Position numbers and translations under genes: made by a program. A stretch of 64,000 bases of DNA from Cristatella mucedo (Eukaryota; Bryozoa; Phylactolaemata; Cristatellidae), in NCBI GenBank assembly GCA_009760855.2, contig WPIO01000005.1:2792501-2856500 (forward strand), written 5' to 3'. Shown piece by piece: positions 32,571 to 44,429 of this stretch (positions within the stretch are counted from its first letter, which is position 1; every line of letters begins with the position of its first letter). Below the pieces are notes generated by a model. It was given only the letters and a program-made list of their open reading frames with translations, made no database searches and was not told the DNA's origin.

Positions 32571-33350
32571 ATAACAGTTATTATAATAATCTTGATAAAG
32601 CGCCCTCAGAGAACTAAATCTCTTTCTGGGTGCCTTACATTTGCTGCAAAAGAAACACGATTGAAGGGTGAATGGTATCATGCTTGATAAGCAACATGGA
32701 TAACATGGTTAGGAGTGACATGCACAGGGTCAGCATGCAAGTGCAATTAGTGGCAGCATGCAAATGTCCACACGCATAAGCACATAAACGACAAATAACA
32801 TGGACCCACTAAATGCTGTCATAAAATATGTGCGTTTTTAAGTTATTTTTAAATGTAGTCAAGTCAGGGGATGCGATGCAAGTCGGAAATGAGTTCCAGG
32901 CTTGGGAGTATAGGAACTAAACGCACGTCTCCAAAGGATTTGAGGTTTGTATGACCTATTGATACATAGTTAGATTCCGAAAAGTGGGTGGTGTTACAAT
33001 GCTTGGCCTAGTGGGTGAGTTAACCTGATAGGTATGCTGGAGCCAAAGAATAAAGGGACCTAAAAGTGAGCAACAAAACCATGAAGTCAACCCGTTGCTT
33101 GACTGGTAGCCAGTGCATGTCAGTGATAAGTGGTGTGATGTGGCAACTGTGACGCTCACGATAGACAAGCCTAGCTGCCGAGTTGTGCACCATCTGTAAG
33201 CGCCTGACTACACATGCTGGTAGGCCAGCAAGCAGTGAGTTACAGAAGTCAAGACGGGTTGTCGCATGTGTGTGCATGAACCAAATTGGATGTTTTGTCT
33301 AAACAAGCCCTAATTTTAGCAATGTTATGTAGCTGATCCTGTCAAAAATA
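32571..33350 (-). mobile_element. LINE-A 3' half, minus strand
   Basis: The tail (ttattataataa) is followed by the reverse stem-loop, 3' UTR and C-terminal domain. The minus strand encodes ATTRLDFCNSLLAGLPACVV, RRLQMVHNSAARLVYRERHS and CHITPLITDMHWLPVKQRVD in one 85-codon ORF (33277-33020), then frameshifts. 5'-truncated; a long TC microsatellite follows after about 85 bp. It lies inside gene B intron 10, in the same orientation as the gene. Confidence 0.85.
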
Positions 33351-33433
33351 TGCCAAAAATCTGTAATATATCTATGCAAGCCTTGATTAATCGCTGGAGA
33401 GTAGCAGGAAAGCAATTCCAGTAGGCTGAGACA

Positions 33434-34017
<584 letters not shown>

Positions 34018-34186
34018 CATTACAATCGCTACGCCTGCAAAGCACGTGGCCGTCCACGAGAATCCAATTGTGTCTGTCAGGTATCCACCTGTTGCTGGTC
34101 CAACAAACGACCCCAGAGCGGCACCAGCTCCGAGTAATCCCCCTACCATGCCGTATGTCTCAATGTTGTCTGAATTGCCTCCTTTA
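34018..34186 (-). CDS. SLC18B1-like MFS transporter B, exon 10
   Basis: A 169-bp exon that completes a split codon with one base, then reads KGGNSDNIETYGMVGGLLGA, GAALGSFVGPATGGYLTD and TIGFSWTATCFAGVAIVM. Acceptor ...cttgtag, donor gtgaga, ends in phase 0. It encodes helix 11, with a second motif C-like GxxxGSFVGPATGG, the short loop LTDTIGFSWT and the start of helix 12. The order matches SLC18B1 relatives, in which a GPxxGG occurs in helix 11 followed by a G-F-x-W loop. Confidence 0.92.
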
Positions 34187-34329
34187 CTACAAGTTTAAAG
34201 ACCGGCATACGTTATTTGAAGACATGTACATTGCATTCTGCATAAAAATCTCAAGAGACGACTCGACATCTTAACAGACAAGTTTCTTCATTCGTTTCCC
34301 CACAAAAGCCAGGAAAACAGCACAGTTAA

Positions 34330-34458
34330 AAATATAATTTAATTGTATAGCGCCCTCAGAGAACTTATTCCCTATTCAGGCACCGACATGTACGTCACGG
34401 GGCCTGAACACACGACCTCGGCCACACCTTGATCGGGATGAGCACTTTAACCAACGGA
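34330..34458 (-). mobile_element. tRNA-derived SINE with LINE-A-like tail, copy 2
   Basis: On the minus strand: ttggttaaagtgctcatccc, a B-box-like tcgtgtgttcaggcccc, then gcctgaatagggaataagtt, ctctgagggcgctatacaat and an A/T-rich end. The same layout as the copies at 25118-25260 and 57560-57704, more diverged at the head. It lies in intron 9 of gene B. Confidence 0.78.
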
Positions 34459-36153
34459 AGCAGCCGAACTTGAACACTGGCCCTAATTCATATGCTTTCC
34501 GTGAACGAGTTCACGACTTAGGTCATGTGCATGCGCCGTTTCATCCTTACAAGTAACAGTCACCGGATCCGTCTGTCGTGGCGAAAATCTCTTACCTATT
34601 TGCTATGCTCTTGGGTGCGCCCTGGTGTTTGGAGAGTATTTTCCAAGATGCTGCTTCTATGGATGTCTGCAGCGGGCACCCAGACGTTCGTCGGTTTAGG
34701 AATGCTAAATTCGGCCAACTCTACAAACTCATTCTCACATCTAAAATAAACTACCCAGAGAGAGCGAATGGCTTCACTCTGCTAAACCAGCTAGGAGAAT
34801 CTTAGCTTTAGCAATAAGCGATGCCTTCATTGCCACCCTCCATAGTTAGCTGCGTCTCACCTGGCATGAATTACCCCAATATTCAGGAAAGAGTAAGACT
34901 ACGATTTCAGTGGCAACCATCGCTTAAGACCATATATACAGGTAAACTCGGCAATTCTCATATATATTACTGTCATTCCCTCCATTCAGGACTATCTCCC
35001 TGCTATTTTCCTATTAGTCTGTAACTGGTGCGAAACCCAGAAGCTCGTCAGGTCGTCAGTCACTGGCTTGGCTGGCTTATCCCACAGTTCCTGCCTCAGC
35101 TTCGCTAGTTCGCTATGAAGAATCGAATCGATTTCAGGACTCTCTGTCTGGCTTATATTTCACTGCAACTGCTCAAACTAACATAAGAATCAGAACACCT
35201 TGCTCCTCCGGTGTGCTCTCGCACCACGGGCTCCCCGGCATCTAGTCATCTCGCAGTCCCTCGCACTGAATTGAAATCTCTTGATGATCGATACTTCAGC
35301 TCGTTTGCACCGAAAGTCTGAAACTCACCTATGCCTACTGTCAGTACTCGCAAAAACACCACAACTCGGCGCCAAAAATTGTTAAGCTTTTTTGAGTGCA
35401 ATAGAACTACAGCTCTATCAATGAAGTAGCGGCCACTTAAACCATCAGGGGGTGGTCACGATCCTGCTCATGAGAGGTAAACTCTTCTGCATTAGTCTCG
35501 CTTTAGGCGGCCTTCGATAATTGTGTTTTACTTTTTTAATTGTGTGCATAATGGCTGCCATGTCACGCATGTATTTAATAATTGCAGAATACCTTATGAT
35601 ACGGACATCAGATTAACTGCATGCTCGTTACAAGCTCTTTTGCTGTACAATTTTTGACAGGATCTACGACAGAATCTTCACATATTCTTGAAGTATTAGG
35701 AAGCCTGAGTCTTTGGTCTGGTCGCATACCTGTTAGAACCTAATGTTATTGCTCCAGTCATTTCAGCAGCATTCCAGATCGGTTCTGGCATCTACGGAAG
35801 CAGATTAGCGTTCACTGGATGATTAAAGGAATTGATTTCCTCTAAAAATTGTTTAGAAAACATTTTAAGGGGATTCGATGAATGGGAACGGTGTTGTGCA
35901 TGCACTGGATTGTCCAGGTGGCGTGTTCAAATACAACGTCAGGCGATTCTTTATCTCTCCTGCAAACCGGGTATAAGCTAGTTGGCTCCTATTAAGCTGC
36001 TGAGTAGCAGAAGCTTTTAAAGCAGGTAGACTTTACTTTCTTCTTTTTGTAGACTAGCTCATTAATGTGAAAGGGATGAAGATGATGCAAATACAAAAGG
36101 TTAAACCTATCACGAAGTTACAGCTTGAGCTGACCAAAGTAAAAGAAGCTTAC
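34459..36153. other. Intron 9 of gene B, no recognised feature
   Basis: Non-coding sequence between the SINE and exon 9. Short plus-strand ORFs (74, 75, 67 codons) are without recognised domains. No further exon was found here; exons 9 and 10 join in phase. Confidence 0.4.
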
Positions 36154-36249
36154 ATGGCTGCTTCCAGACAATGTTGATATGCTGGCAGCCAGCAGCCCAC
36201 CAGACCCGTTCCAAGCAGTGACAGTGACAGAACGAGCAGCCATATGGAT
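36154..36249 (-). CDS. SLC18B1-like MFS transporter B, exon 9
   Basis: A 96-bp exon: one base completing Lys, then SIWLLVLSLSLLGTGLVG, CWLPAYQHCLEAA and two bases of a split codon. Acceptor ...atttttag, donor gtaagc. It encodes helix 10. The family consensus in this position has a G-x-x-x-x-x-x-P-T/A-F/Y motif near the helix end, visible here as GCWLPAYQ. It joins exon 8 (ending AA, phase 2) and exon 10 (starting T) without breaking the frame. Confidence 0.9.
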
Positions 36250-36383
36250 CTAAAAATCAATTGTAAGTAAAAAATCAGCACTAATATTCTACAGCTTGAC
36301 GCGGTTGATTGTCACTTTGCCTCTGCGAATTAATTTCGGGGCATTCATGACAACTGCTCTAACGGCTGATGTTTTATACTCAC

Positions 36384-36484
36384 TTAGTAAGGAACGCCAG
36401 CAAAGGAGTGGGTCCGAAAAGTAGTCGACTTATGGTAGTCATCGCCCACCCTGCGAGGGTGAGAAATTTTAGTCGGTCACCCAT
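36384..36484 (-). CDS. SLC18B1-like MFS transporter B, exon 8
   Basis: A 101-bp exon reading MGDRLKFLTLAGWAMTTI then SRLLFGPTPLLAFLT and two bases. Acceptor ...tttgtag, donor gtgagt. Joined to exon 7 (ending GYACDK) it produces GYACDKMGDRLKF, the second copy of MFS motif A (G-x-x-x-D-K-x-G-x-R) between helices 8 and 9, then helix 9 and the FGPTPLL segment typical of SLC18B1 proteins. The intron to exon 9 is only 134 bp. Confidence 0.93.
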
Positions 36485-36649
36485 CTACAAAAGAGCAAAA
36501 AGTATGCATCTGAGCCGGTAATATTTTTACTTATTGAATTCAAAATGGACGTTGCAGAGAAAGAAATTCTTCTTCTTAATAAAAACGTAAAGTAAATTTC
36601 ATCACATCCCATAGCCTCTTTTTTAGCAGCAGAAGATCCATAGGAGCTA

Positions 36650-36745
36650 TAAACCCAACTTGCAGCCGGCGATAAAGGATATTATTGGCTGCAGGACTCG
36701 AAGCCATGACCTGACTGGTGAAGTTCAAGTACCTTGCCTTTCGGC
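36650..36745 (-). repeat. Possible tRNA-derived SINE head
   Basis: The minus strand reads ttagccgaaaggcaaggtac (A-box-like), and some 45 bp later ggcttcgagtcctgc (good B-box). No complete cloverleaf and no tail identified. It lies in intron 7 of gene B. Confidence 0.45.
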
Positions 36746-37333
36746 TAAGAACTAGGCGCGTGCAGTTAAAGCCTTGATTAACCACTCGTTTTCATAAATC
36801 TCACGCCGAGATAACAAATATTATGAATTTAGAAGTAGGTGCTGTACAATAAAATGAATTTTTTGTGAAGATTAGTTGTGGGAATGGTGATAGAACTAGC
36901 TATAGAAACATGGTAAGCAATCAATGTGCAAAGCTAGTTTTATTGACTCCAAAATCTTAAAATATTGAAACGAATGCTCATAAAATCACCATTTCCAGAT
37001 GCAAATGGAGTACTCGGTACTGGCCATAGTTAACCAAGTTCTGTGTTGCAAAGAAACGACATGCCTCAGAATGAAAGTAAGACAACTGGGAGCCACTGGC
37101 AGACCCTTGGAAGGAGCCGATGGTGCCTTCTTCACATCAAATAGGTCTAATTAAGTAATTGTTCGCCGCTGTATAAAATGCGTCTTGAAATCAGCAGCTT
37201 GAAAGTATCTGCATTTTGTCTTTCCAAAGCTTTCGGAGGCAAAGGTCGAGGTGTCTTCATCGGACTACAGATAAAAAAGTTATAGTGCGTGATACATTCA
37301 CCAAGGAGCTAAATAGGACGAAGAAAGAGGCGT
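36746..37333. other. Intron 7 of gene B, no recognised feature
   Basis: Non-coding sequence; nothing recognised. Confidence 0.35.
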
Positions 37334-37440
37334 GGTAAAAACTATAAATAAAGGTAAATAATATAAATATAAAATAAATAAAATAAAATAAAATAAAATA
37401 AATAAATATAAATATAAAGGTAAAAACTATAAATAAATGT
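37334..37440. repeat. AT-rich simple repeat (AAATA/AAAAT)n with duplicated flanks
   Basis: A run of ataaaataaaataaaat units. The phrase ggtaaaaactataaataaa precedes and follows the run, so a larger tandem duplication surrounds the microsatellite. Confidence 0.8.
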
Positions 37441-37479
37441 ACTTCAGATGTAGAGCATCCTAGGAAAAATTAATCTTCA

Positions 37480-37585
37480 TCCAACCATCTTGCATTTTCC
37501 ACAGGGCTCGAACCTACGAGCATGAACATTAAAGGCGAGTACCTTACCCCTGGGGAAACCATGGTGGTGTCGCAGTTTCTTAGCA
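37480..37585 (-). repeat. tRNA-derived SINE head, good B-box
   Basis: The minus strand has ccaggggtaaggtactcgcc (A-box region) and, about 30 bp later, cgtaggttcgagccctgtgg, a perfect B-box (GGTTCGAGCCC). No acceptor-stem pairing convincing enough for a tRNA gene. It is a different family from the LINE-tailed SINE. Confidence 0.5.
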
Positions 37586-37866
37586 TTGGTTCACGAAATT
37601 CTGGGCAATTCATAGTCAACAAATATTGAGAGGTTGTTTCAGGCTCTGACAAAGAACAGTGCTAAAACGTTGATGCAGAAAATCCTTCAAAGTCCATTCC
37701 CATATTGCTCAACTTGACCAATTTATGTCATAACGTGGGAGCCTATTCAAAATGTGCTTTTACCTAGATATAGTTTACTTTGAGCGTCTTTACCATGGGC
37801 AGTAAAACGAAAACATTATAGGCGACATCGTTAGGGGGCTTCTTCGAGAAATCAATTTGGAGTATA

Positions 37867-38545
37867 CAGTCGTCCCTCGCCACTTCTAGCTTTGACTTTC
37901 GCGGCTTCACTCCATCGCGGTTCTTTCAAATAAATTCATTAAAATTTTAATCCAGATATTGAAAATTACACGGCGCGCTTGGTTGTCTGAGTCAATTATA
38001 TACCATAGTGAAAATGATACAGAGCGCTCAGTTTTCTGAGTCAAGTATACAAGCCTATATTACAATTCAAATTAAAATTACTGTACGCATGGACTGTAGG
38101 CCTACGCATTCGACCACCCCGAAGATCCTTCATGGTCAGGTGTAGCCTCTCGACCACTCCTCGTGTGTGGACGAGCTTTTTCCCAAAAATCGGGTGTAGT
38201 GAAACCAAGCCAATCAGAACGTGCTGCTCACTGATTAGATATCCTATCCTCTAAATTTACAATCACGTGTACAAGAATAATAATACTACGATATTTCTAG
38301 CGTCTAATATGTCCTATTTTCTCTCATTTTGTCTAATATATTGGGCAATACGAGTGTAATGGTGTTATTTAGTGTCCTGAGGGCTATAACAATGTTAAAA
38401 ACTGTATTTACAGAGTTTTGAACAGATTTCATGTGCTCTAAGTATGAAAATATTGCATTTATAAATAAAGAATCCTACTTCGCGGGCATTCACTAATCGA
38501 TGGAGAGTCTGGTAATGAATAACCGCGATAAACAAGAGACGACTG
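37867..38545 (+). mobile_element. pogo/Tigger-like MITE, copy 2
   Basis: TA flanks on both sides (37865-37866 and 38546-38547). Left end cagtcgtccctcgcc, right end gataaacaagagacgactg; the first and last 14 bases pair as imperfect inverted repeats. The body is colinear with 28066-28709, with an extra duplicated segment (tgagtcaattata/tgagtcaagtata). It lies in intron 7 of gene B. No transposase. Confidence 0.8.
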
Positions 38546-38547
38546 TA

Positions 38548-39832
38548 GTAAAAAACTACCTATATCTTCTAACCATTTGTGAAGATTTCAGGATGTCATA
38601 CTTTCTTAGTCTGCGAAAATACTGTTAATTTTGATTAATTTGCTGTTCTTTCGGACCTACTGTAAACCACAAGATGTAACGAAACCACCTCTGTAACAAA
38701 AGCAATGTTTGTAAGAAATTGAGGTCATTTTTTCTTCTACTTCGGAGACAGGTGCAATTTGGGAATGTACGCTGACTTCCCGGAAAAAACTGTTACTATA
38801 CATCGAAACCTCTTCGGCATTACTAACGTTTAATGACAATGCATACGGAACTGTTTGCTGATTAAGTTCCACTACATATTAAGCATATTCTCTCTTTTCT
38901 TTGGGCAGGATAGAAAACTTCCTAGGAACAAGAATCAGTACATTCATAATTCATAAAATTCGCCATTGCCGAATGGGCTAAGCTAGCGTTCCATTAAAGT
39001 CTTTTGAATTTCTGCATGCATAGTTAAAAGGACGGAGGCACGCACTCTTCTAAAGATCGGATATATTGGGTACCTAACCCATAGTTGATGATCCACCTTA
39101 GTATCAGCATCTGCATTAAAATTAAGCTACAGGCCAGGTGTTATGCTAAGTTTTTTCGCCGCCGAAAGACTTTCTGACGATTTCATATTCAGCAAACGAA
39201 TCACAACATTAATTATTAGTCGTAAATACTAAAAGAACTTAGGCCTAGAAGGCTTAAAAATATTCTCTTTGAGCAGTCTTCAAGTACATGAGAATTCTGT
39301 GTCATGATGGTGAATCGCGCGCACTAAAAATTGCTTGCGGCATCTTTTAACAATACCAGTCCAGCGAGACTATGATCGGCTGACAATAAGTAAACAACAT
39401 TAAGACCAGCTAATCAAACAGGCTCATTTCTATAACAAAGAAGACCAGTGGAGGCTTGTTTTCTGCTTTCATTAAGCAAAAAAGCTTGGCATGCTGGAGC
39501 ACTCAAGACCTATGTTGCGAAGTGCGAGCATGATATCATATGGCTTATCCTCAGTAGCCACGTTTAATGTGCCTATTAGAGATCTAATTATCTTGCCTTA
39601 CAATGCAAAACTCTTATAACCATTGCTGTCTGTAACTAAAATGCTACTACAGGCTCTGTTTAGTAGCTTAACTGCACCTATCGATTTTACCCGCAGCCCT
39701 ACACATGAGCTAAAAAACACAGGCCTAGCTATAAGTTTGATCCCTAATCGTGAGATTATCGCGTACTGTGTCACGAGACTCCCAGCTCATTCAGTGTAGA
39801 CGTGAGCATTTTTGTGTGACAGCAACTACACA
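38548..39832. other. Intron 7 of gene B, no recognised feature
   Basis: Non-coding sequence between the MITE and the best LINE-A copy. A 71-codon minus-strand ORF has no recognised domain. Confidence 0.35.
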
Positions 39833-39838
39833 TATGCA

Positions 39839-41230
39839 ATAATAATAATAATAATAATATTGCACTTGATAAAGCGCCCTCAGAGAACTTAATCTCTTTC
39901 TAGGCGCTTTACATTTGCTGCAAAGTGATACGCAATAGAATAGTAAGTAAAATCATGCTTGAAAAACAAACAAAATGAATAACATGGTTAGGGGTTACAT
40001 GCACTGGGTCAGCATGCAAATGTGGTTAGTGGCAGCATGAACAGTGTCAGCACGCATAAGCACATCGAGGACGAATCACAAGGACCCACTAAATGCTGTC
40101 CTAAATAGGTATGTTTTTAAGTTTCTTTTAAATGTGGTCAGGTCAGGGGATGTTCTGATGCAGGTCGGGAGGGAGTTCCAGGCTGTGGGAGCATACGAGC
40201 TAAATGCACGGTCTCCAAAGGATTTAAGGTTTGTACGAGGTATTTCTAGACTGTTGGATTCCGAAAAGCGAGTGGTACGATGCTTTGCCTGATGGGGTAG
40301 TATATCTGAAAGATAGGCTGGAGCCATAGAATGAAGAGACCTAAAAGTGAGCGACAAAACCTTGAAGTCAATCCGTTGCTTGACTGGTAACCAGTGCAGG
40401 TCGGCGAGAAGTGGAGTAATGTGGCAACTGCGACGCTCACGACAGACAAGCCTAGCTGCAGAGTTTTGCACCAGCTGCAATCGCCTGATCGCACATGCTG
40501 GTAGGCCAGTAAGCAGTGAGTTGTGGTCGTCTAACGAGAGGTCGCTTTGGAATATGACACCTAGATTTCGAGCTGATGCAACTGGAGATATGCTGGCAGA
40601 GCCAATTTTGAAAGTCAGCCTTTCCAATTTCTGAATAACACTAGGTTTGCCCATAACTAGTAAGTTAGTTTTATCATCGTTTAGTTTTAGAAAATTTGCT
40701 GCCATCCATGATCGGATGTCATCAATGCATGCAGCAAGTGAGTTGAGAGAATTTGAGGTGCTCGAAGGCTGGGAGGGATCAAAGCAAAGGTACAACTGAG
40801 TGTCATCCGCATAGAAGTGAAAGCCTAGATTGTGCTTGGCAATCACATCAGCGAGAGGGAGAGTATAAACGGTGAAAAGGACCGGACCTAGCACAGAGCC
40901 CTGAGGTACTCCATATTTTAGAGGTACTTCAGATGATCTTTGTCCATTCACGTCAACACTCTGGAGTCTCCCACTGAGATAGGACCTGAACCACTGCAGA
41001 GCAGTGCCAGTGATGCCCAGGCGAGATGAGAGGCGCTCTAGAAGTACTTTGTGATCGATGGTATCAAAAGCTGCCGAAAGATCGAGCAAAACAAGAAGAG
41101 ACACTCTACCCATGTCTGCATTCCTAAGTAGGTCGTTGTATACCCGAAGCAATGCTGACTCTGTGGAGTGATTAGCTCTAAAGCCAGACTGGAACTTACT
41201 AGCAAGGTGTGAGGTTTCGATATACGAGTT
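39839..41230 (-). mobile_element. Youngest-looking LINE-A copy, 5'-truncated
   Basis: A CR1/L2-like non-LTR retrotransposon. On the plus strand: (ATA)n, the reverse stem-loop, about 200 bp of 3' UTR, then a 358-codon ORF on the minus strand. It breaks off at RT fingers sequence (cgatatacgagt). A candidate 6-bp target duplication TATGCA lies at 39833-39838 and 41230-41235. The open frame, clean tail and duplication indicate a recent insertion, in gene orientation, in intron 7 of gene B. Confidence 0.92.
40076..41152 (-). CDS. LINE-A reverse transcriptase ORF, partial (358 codons)
   Basis: It lacks the endonuclease and RT N-terminus because the element is 5'-truncated; the annotated ATG is simply the first in frame. 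Domains by residue: palm start LLVLLDLSAAFDTIDHKVLL (about 19-38), thumb-side LQWFRSYLSGR, then GVPQGSVLGPVLFTVY (about 85-100), catalytic FHFYADDTQLYL (about 112-123), and LKLNDDKTNLLV (about 155-166). RNLGVIFQSDLSLDD then runs straight into NSLLTGLPA. Other copies have about 50 residues here (ISSTVKST...SRLDFC), so an in-frame deletion occurred. The C-terminal domain (LQLVQNSAARLV, HWLPVKQRIDFKVL, FGDRAFSSYAPTAWNSLP) runs to the stop. As RT it would copy element RNA at a nicked target; this copy cannot act alone. Confidence 0.9.
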   Translation of the reverse strand: MLRVYNDLLRNADMGRVSLLVLLDLSAAFDTIDHKVLLERLSSRLGITGTALQWFRSYLSGRLQSVDVNGQRSSEVPLKYGVPQGSVLGPVLFTVYTLPLADVIAKHNLGFHFYADDTQLYLCFDPSQPSSTSNSLNSLAACIDDIRSWMAANFLKLNDDKTNLLVMGKPSVIQKLERLTFKIGSASISPVASARNLGVIFQSDLSLDDHNSLLTGLPACAIRRLQLVQNSAARLVCRERRSCHITPLLADLHWLPVKQRIDFKVLSLTFRSLHSMAPAYLSDILPHQAKHRTTRFSESNSLEIPRTNLKSFGDRAFSSYAPTAWNSLPTCIRTSPDLTTFKRNLKTYLFRTAFSGSL

Positions 41231-41777
41231 ATGCAGATGTTCGTAGAGGATTGTATTTCTCCTTATTTAACTATCTATATTTTTTCCCGAGGGCCTGATA
41301 AGATAGCACCGACTACTGAGGTAGGACCTTGTTTATTCGGCTGAGTCAAGGCTACCTTAATGAAGTAACACCAGCATGCTTCTACAGTCATCAATACCTG
41401 GCCGACATTAGATGGCAACAACTGCCCTCTACTCACGGATATTTACTTCAGGCAAGTAAGTGATAAAGTTAAAATAGGAAACATTTAAAAACAGGTATAG
41501 TATCGTCATTTAGTTTTAGCACACAAAATGGTTCGAGTTAGAGTAAACAAACAATTAGACAGCACCACTAACAAGAAAGCACAAACAATTATGGCATCAA
41601 TCGTGAGGTACCAGTGGGTGTTTGCTGTATGTGGTAGGCTAATCTGACATCAGTAATTCTTAAGAACCTCGCCATAAGTATCTTAAAGGCTAACACAACT
41701 ATTCAAAGCCTTTAACTAATACACTGCTGTAATTGCGTGTGGGAGTGATCAGGGAGCAAAATATTTGATCAGCTTAC
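41231..41777. other. Intron 7 of gene B
   Basis: Non-coding sequence between the LINE-A copy and exon 7; nothing recognised. Confidence 0.4.
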
Positions 41778-42016
41778 CTTGTCACAAGCATAACCCACCA
41801 CTGGTGCAAGAAGTGCATAGATACCAGGTCCAACTAAGAAAATACCTCCTATAGCTGCTTCACCCAACGTAGGATCTATCTGCAAAAGAGACCATCCTTT
41901 ACTCGCAAAAGCAGCAGGCAGATAGCTCATGGTGGCTATGGCTGTAATGAAACTTGTGCCAGAAGTAGCTTCAAGAAATGGTATTAGGGAACCCCTTGTT
42001 TGTGTTTGCCCACAAC
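41778..42016 (-). CDS. SLC18B1-like MFS transporter B, exon 7
   Basis: A 239-bp exon. After two bases completing Gly it reads CGQTQTRGSLIPFLEATSGT, SFITAIATMSYLPAAFASKG, WSLLQIDPTLGEAAIGGIFL and VGPGIYALLAPVVGYACDK, ending in phase 0 at gtaagc. The central loop, helix 7 and helix 8 are covered. I chose the acceptor ...attattaag at 42017 because only it continues phase 1 from exon 6. A nearer cag (at 41880) would give a shorter exon starting IDPTLG, but in the wrong phase and without helix 7. Gene A's equivalent lies outside the window. Confidence 0.85.
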
Positions 42017-42094
42017 CTTAATAATTATAAAAATGTGACTTGCAGCTTGCAACGCAATAAGACTGAATTAAAAGCAAGTACAAGGGGTAGGCCA

Positions 42095-42908
42095 AACCTC
42101 GAGGAATATTGACATGCTCGAAATTTAGGTGTCGTTTTCGACGGCTGCCTAAAACAAAATTGTAAAAGCTCCATTCAGAAGACTGCTCCTACAGCTAGCC
42201 ATCACGTCCGATTTTTATCTAAGATTAGGAGCTGCCTTCCATAGTGGCTTATAAAACATTTAACTAGCTCCTTAGTTCTTTCTCGGTTTGATTATTGTAA
42301 CTCCCTTTTGGCTGGCCTACCAAAAAAAGCATCTAGGCCACTGCAAGTGGTTATAAATATTGCTGGAAGGCTAGTTTTCAAGTCCCAGAGGTTTGACCAC
42401 GTGTCTCCTTTGCTTAGAGCCAGGATGGCTGCCGTTTGATCAACGGATGCAGAGCAAAGTCCTTACGCTGACCCACAAGGCCTGCCACGGCTTGGCTTGT
42501 CCATACCTAGCTGCACTGCTGCACGAGTTCCAGCTTCCTCGTGCACTCAGGTCCCGTACGGTTGGTAAATTGGCAGTTCAATCCCTCCACTTCAAGACCT
42601 TTGGTGATAGTAGGCTTTGCTCTGCAGGCTCTAGACTGTGGAACTGATAATACTCCTGCCGACTATGGCTCATCCTTTCAGGCGGTCCTGAGCTGCAACT
42701 TCCATGCTACTCACTACCTCAGCTGCTCTTCTGACTCAGCTCTGCTTCTCACTTTCTATTTGTTACGTGAGATGAAGTCTGTTAGCTACCGACTGCTTAC
42801 CGAAAGCCGCTTAGGGTGAGATAATGCTATACAAAATTCTCCTGCGTAAAACCCACATAGTCTTTGTGGCTTTGTGGAGTTACAGACGATATATATTACA
42901 TTACATTA
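42095..42908 (+). mobile_element. LINE-B 3' portion, plus strand
   Basis: It starts abruptly in ARNLGVVFDGCLKQN and covers SSIQKTAPTASHHVRFLSKI, SLVLSRFDYCNSLLAGLPKK, HVSPLL and LTHKACHGLACPYLAALLHE (42393-42647 frame), then the 3' UTR. It ends ggctttgtggagttacagac, gatatata and (TTACA)n. This fixes the LINE-B 3' terminus. 5'-truncated, with frameshifts. It inserted antisense to gene B about 80 bp upstream of exon 7. Confidence 0.85.
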
Positions 42909-44429
42909 CAAAGCCTCGCTGACAATTTCACTACAGGGCTTTTCGAACGACACCCTGGCTTATAGGACCCAGAATAAAATTTGCGGGATGTAGCTCAAGG
43001 ACCAAAGCCCGGAGCTACGTATTTTATTTCACTGGAGAATCTGAAATAGTGCTAGTCATAACTGCACTACAGCCTCCTTTATCTTGCTTTGCCGTTAGGA
43101 CATAGTTGAAACCATATCAACTATTAGTTCGTTCAAACGTTTAGCCTCACTTACTTCTTGGCGAAACAGCACTGACGCTAGGAAATGAGTAGATAGCAAA
43201 TTAAACAAGTTTGCATTACACAATCCCAGCAGTTTGCAATTACAACAATCAATTGACTTCAAAATTATGCATCTTCAGATCTCAGCATTGGACAGCATCG
43301 AAAAAGTTACTTAAGAGCGATCCGATCATGGAAGAGCCTCTGTGCTACCATAGTCTAGATTTTTCCTAATAATGTTACTAACAATACCATCTGGGATCTT
43401 CAGCCTCCTTCCGATTTACAAGTTTCAAGTGCTATCTCCATGGCCTTCAATTACGTGATCTGATGACTGACCGTCCATTGCAATGTCACGTAGCCATAGA
43501 ACAGTATGCCGATATTACGAATACGCAATTTTTGCCACAGGTAGAACTTAACATTCATGAACAATCGCCCCAAGGGGCCGGAAAGGCTGAGGCTTCCGGG
43601 TTCCATAATCCTAAAATGCAACACAAATAAGCTTACGGACTCCATCGCGAGTTCTCATTGGTCAGCCTTTGCTCCATTGCTAAAGAGCAGTGGGAAAAGA
43701 GGTCAACTGCTTTTCGGCGGCCCTTTGTTTCGCCGCTCTGTCGGTTACCAATGCTACGTCATCGCGTAATTTCATCGTAATCAGATTACATGCAGCGACA
43801 TCAAAACCATTCTTGCACCCTCACAAATGTGTGCAACTGGCGGCATGTTCTGGATACGTACCATTGATCTCTAAGGCAGAAGCTAGCCTCAACAGGTGAA
43901 TGAGACATCCGGGTTCCTTAGCCCATCATTCGATGGGCAGCGTATATAATGAGGCTGCTTAGTCAGCTGACCTTAAGTTTAATGTTACTATTACCTGGTG
44001 ACCCTGATTTCCTTCTAGTTTGTTTGGGCATGCTGATTTAACCATTACACTGTTTCGCTTTTGCATGCCTGTCTAAGCATGATACCGTGCTTTTCCTTAA
44101 CATTTGGTTTTTTGCTTCTCTTGGTACAAGTTATAAAGCACCTTACTAGATACTTGTTTCTCTTATGGTACTACTCAGACGATTCGTTATTGTTTTAAAA
44201 TTAGCTATATAAATGCACACAAACATGGATGTAATTTATTAACCATTAAAAGTGTGGGACATGTATCTAAATTAGCCTCGATTTCCACTAATTTCCTATG
44301 ACTTTCGCAAGTTTAGTAAGAATTTGTATAGCCCTAAGCATTGCAGGGAGCCAGCCCAGAGCATGTGTGGAATACCAGGTACGGTCGATCCATAAATAAT
44401 GCTGGGCTATAATCATTGTGTAGCTATTT
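42909..44429. other. Intron 6 of gene B, no recognised feature
   Basis: Non-coding sequence; short overlapping ORFs around 43557-43899 have no recognised domain. Confidence 0.35.

Noticed and set aside
37480-37585. Functional tRNA gene
   Set aside because: The B-box is perfect, but A-box spacing and acceptor-stem pairing do not give a convincing cloverleaf; a SINE head is more likely.
41778-41879. Shorter version of gene B exon 7 starting at IDPTLG
   Set aside because: A cag acceptor exists, but it breaks the splice phase with exon 6 and omits helix 7; the longer exon to 42016 is in phase.
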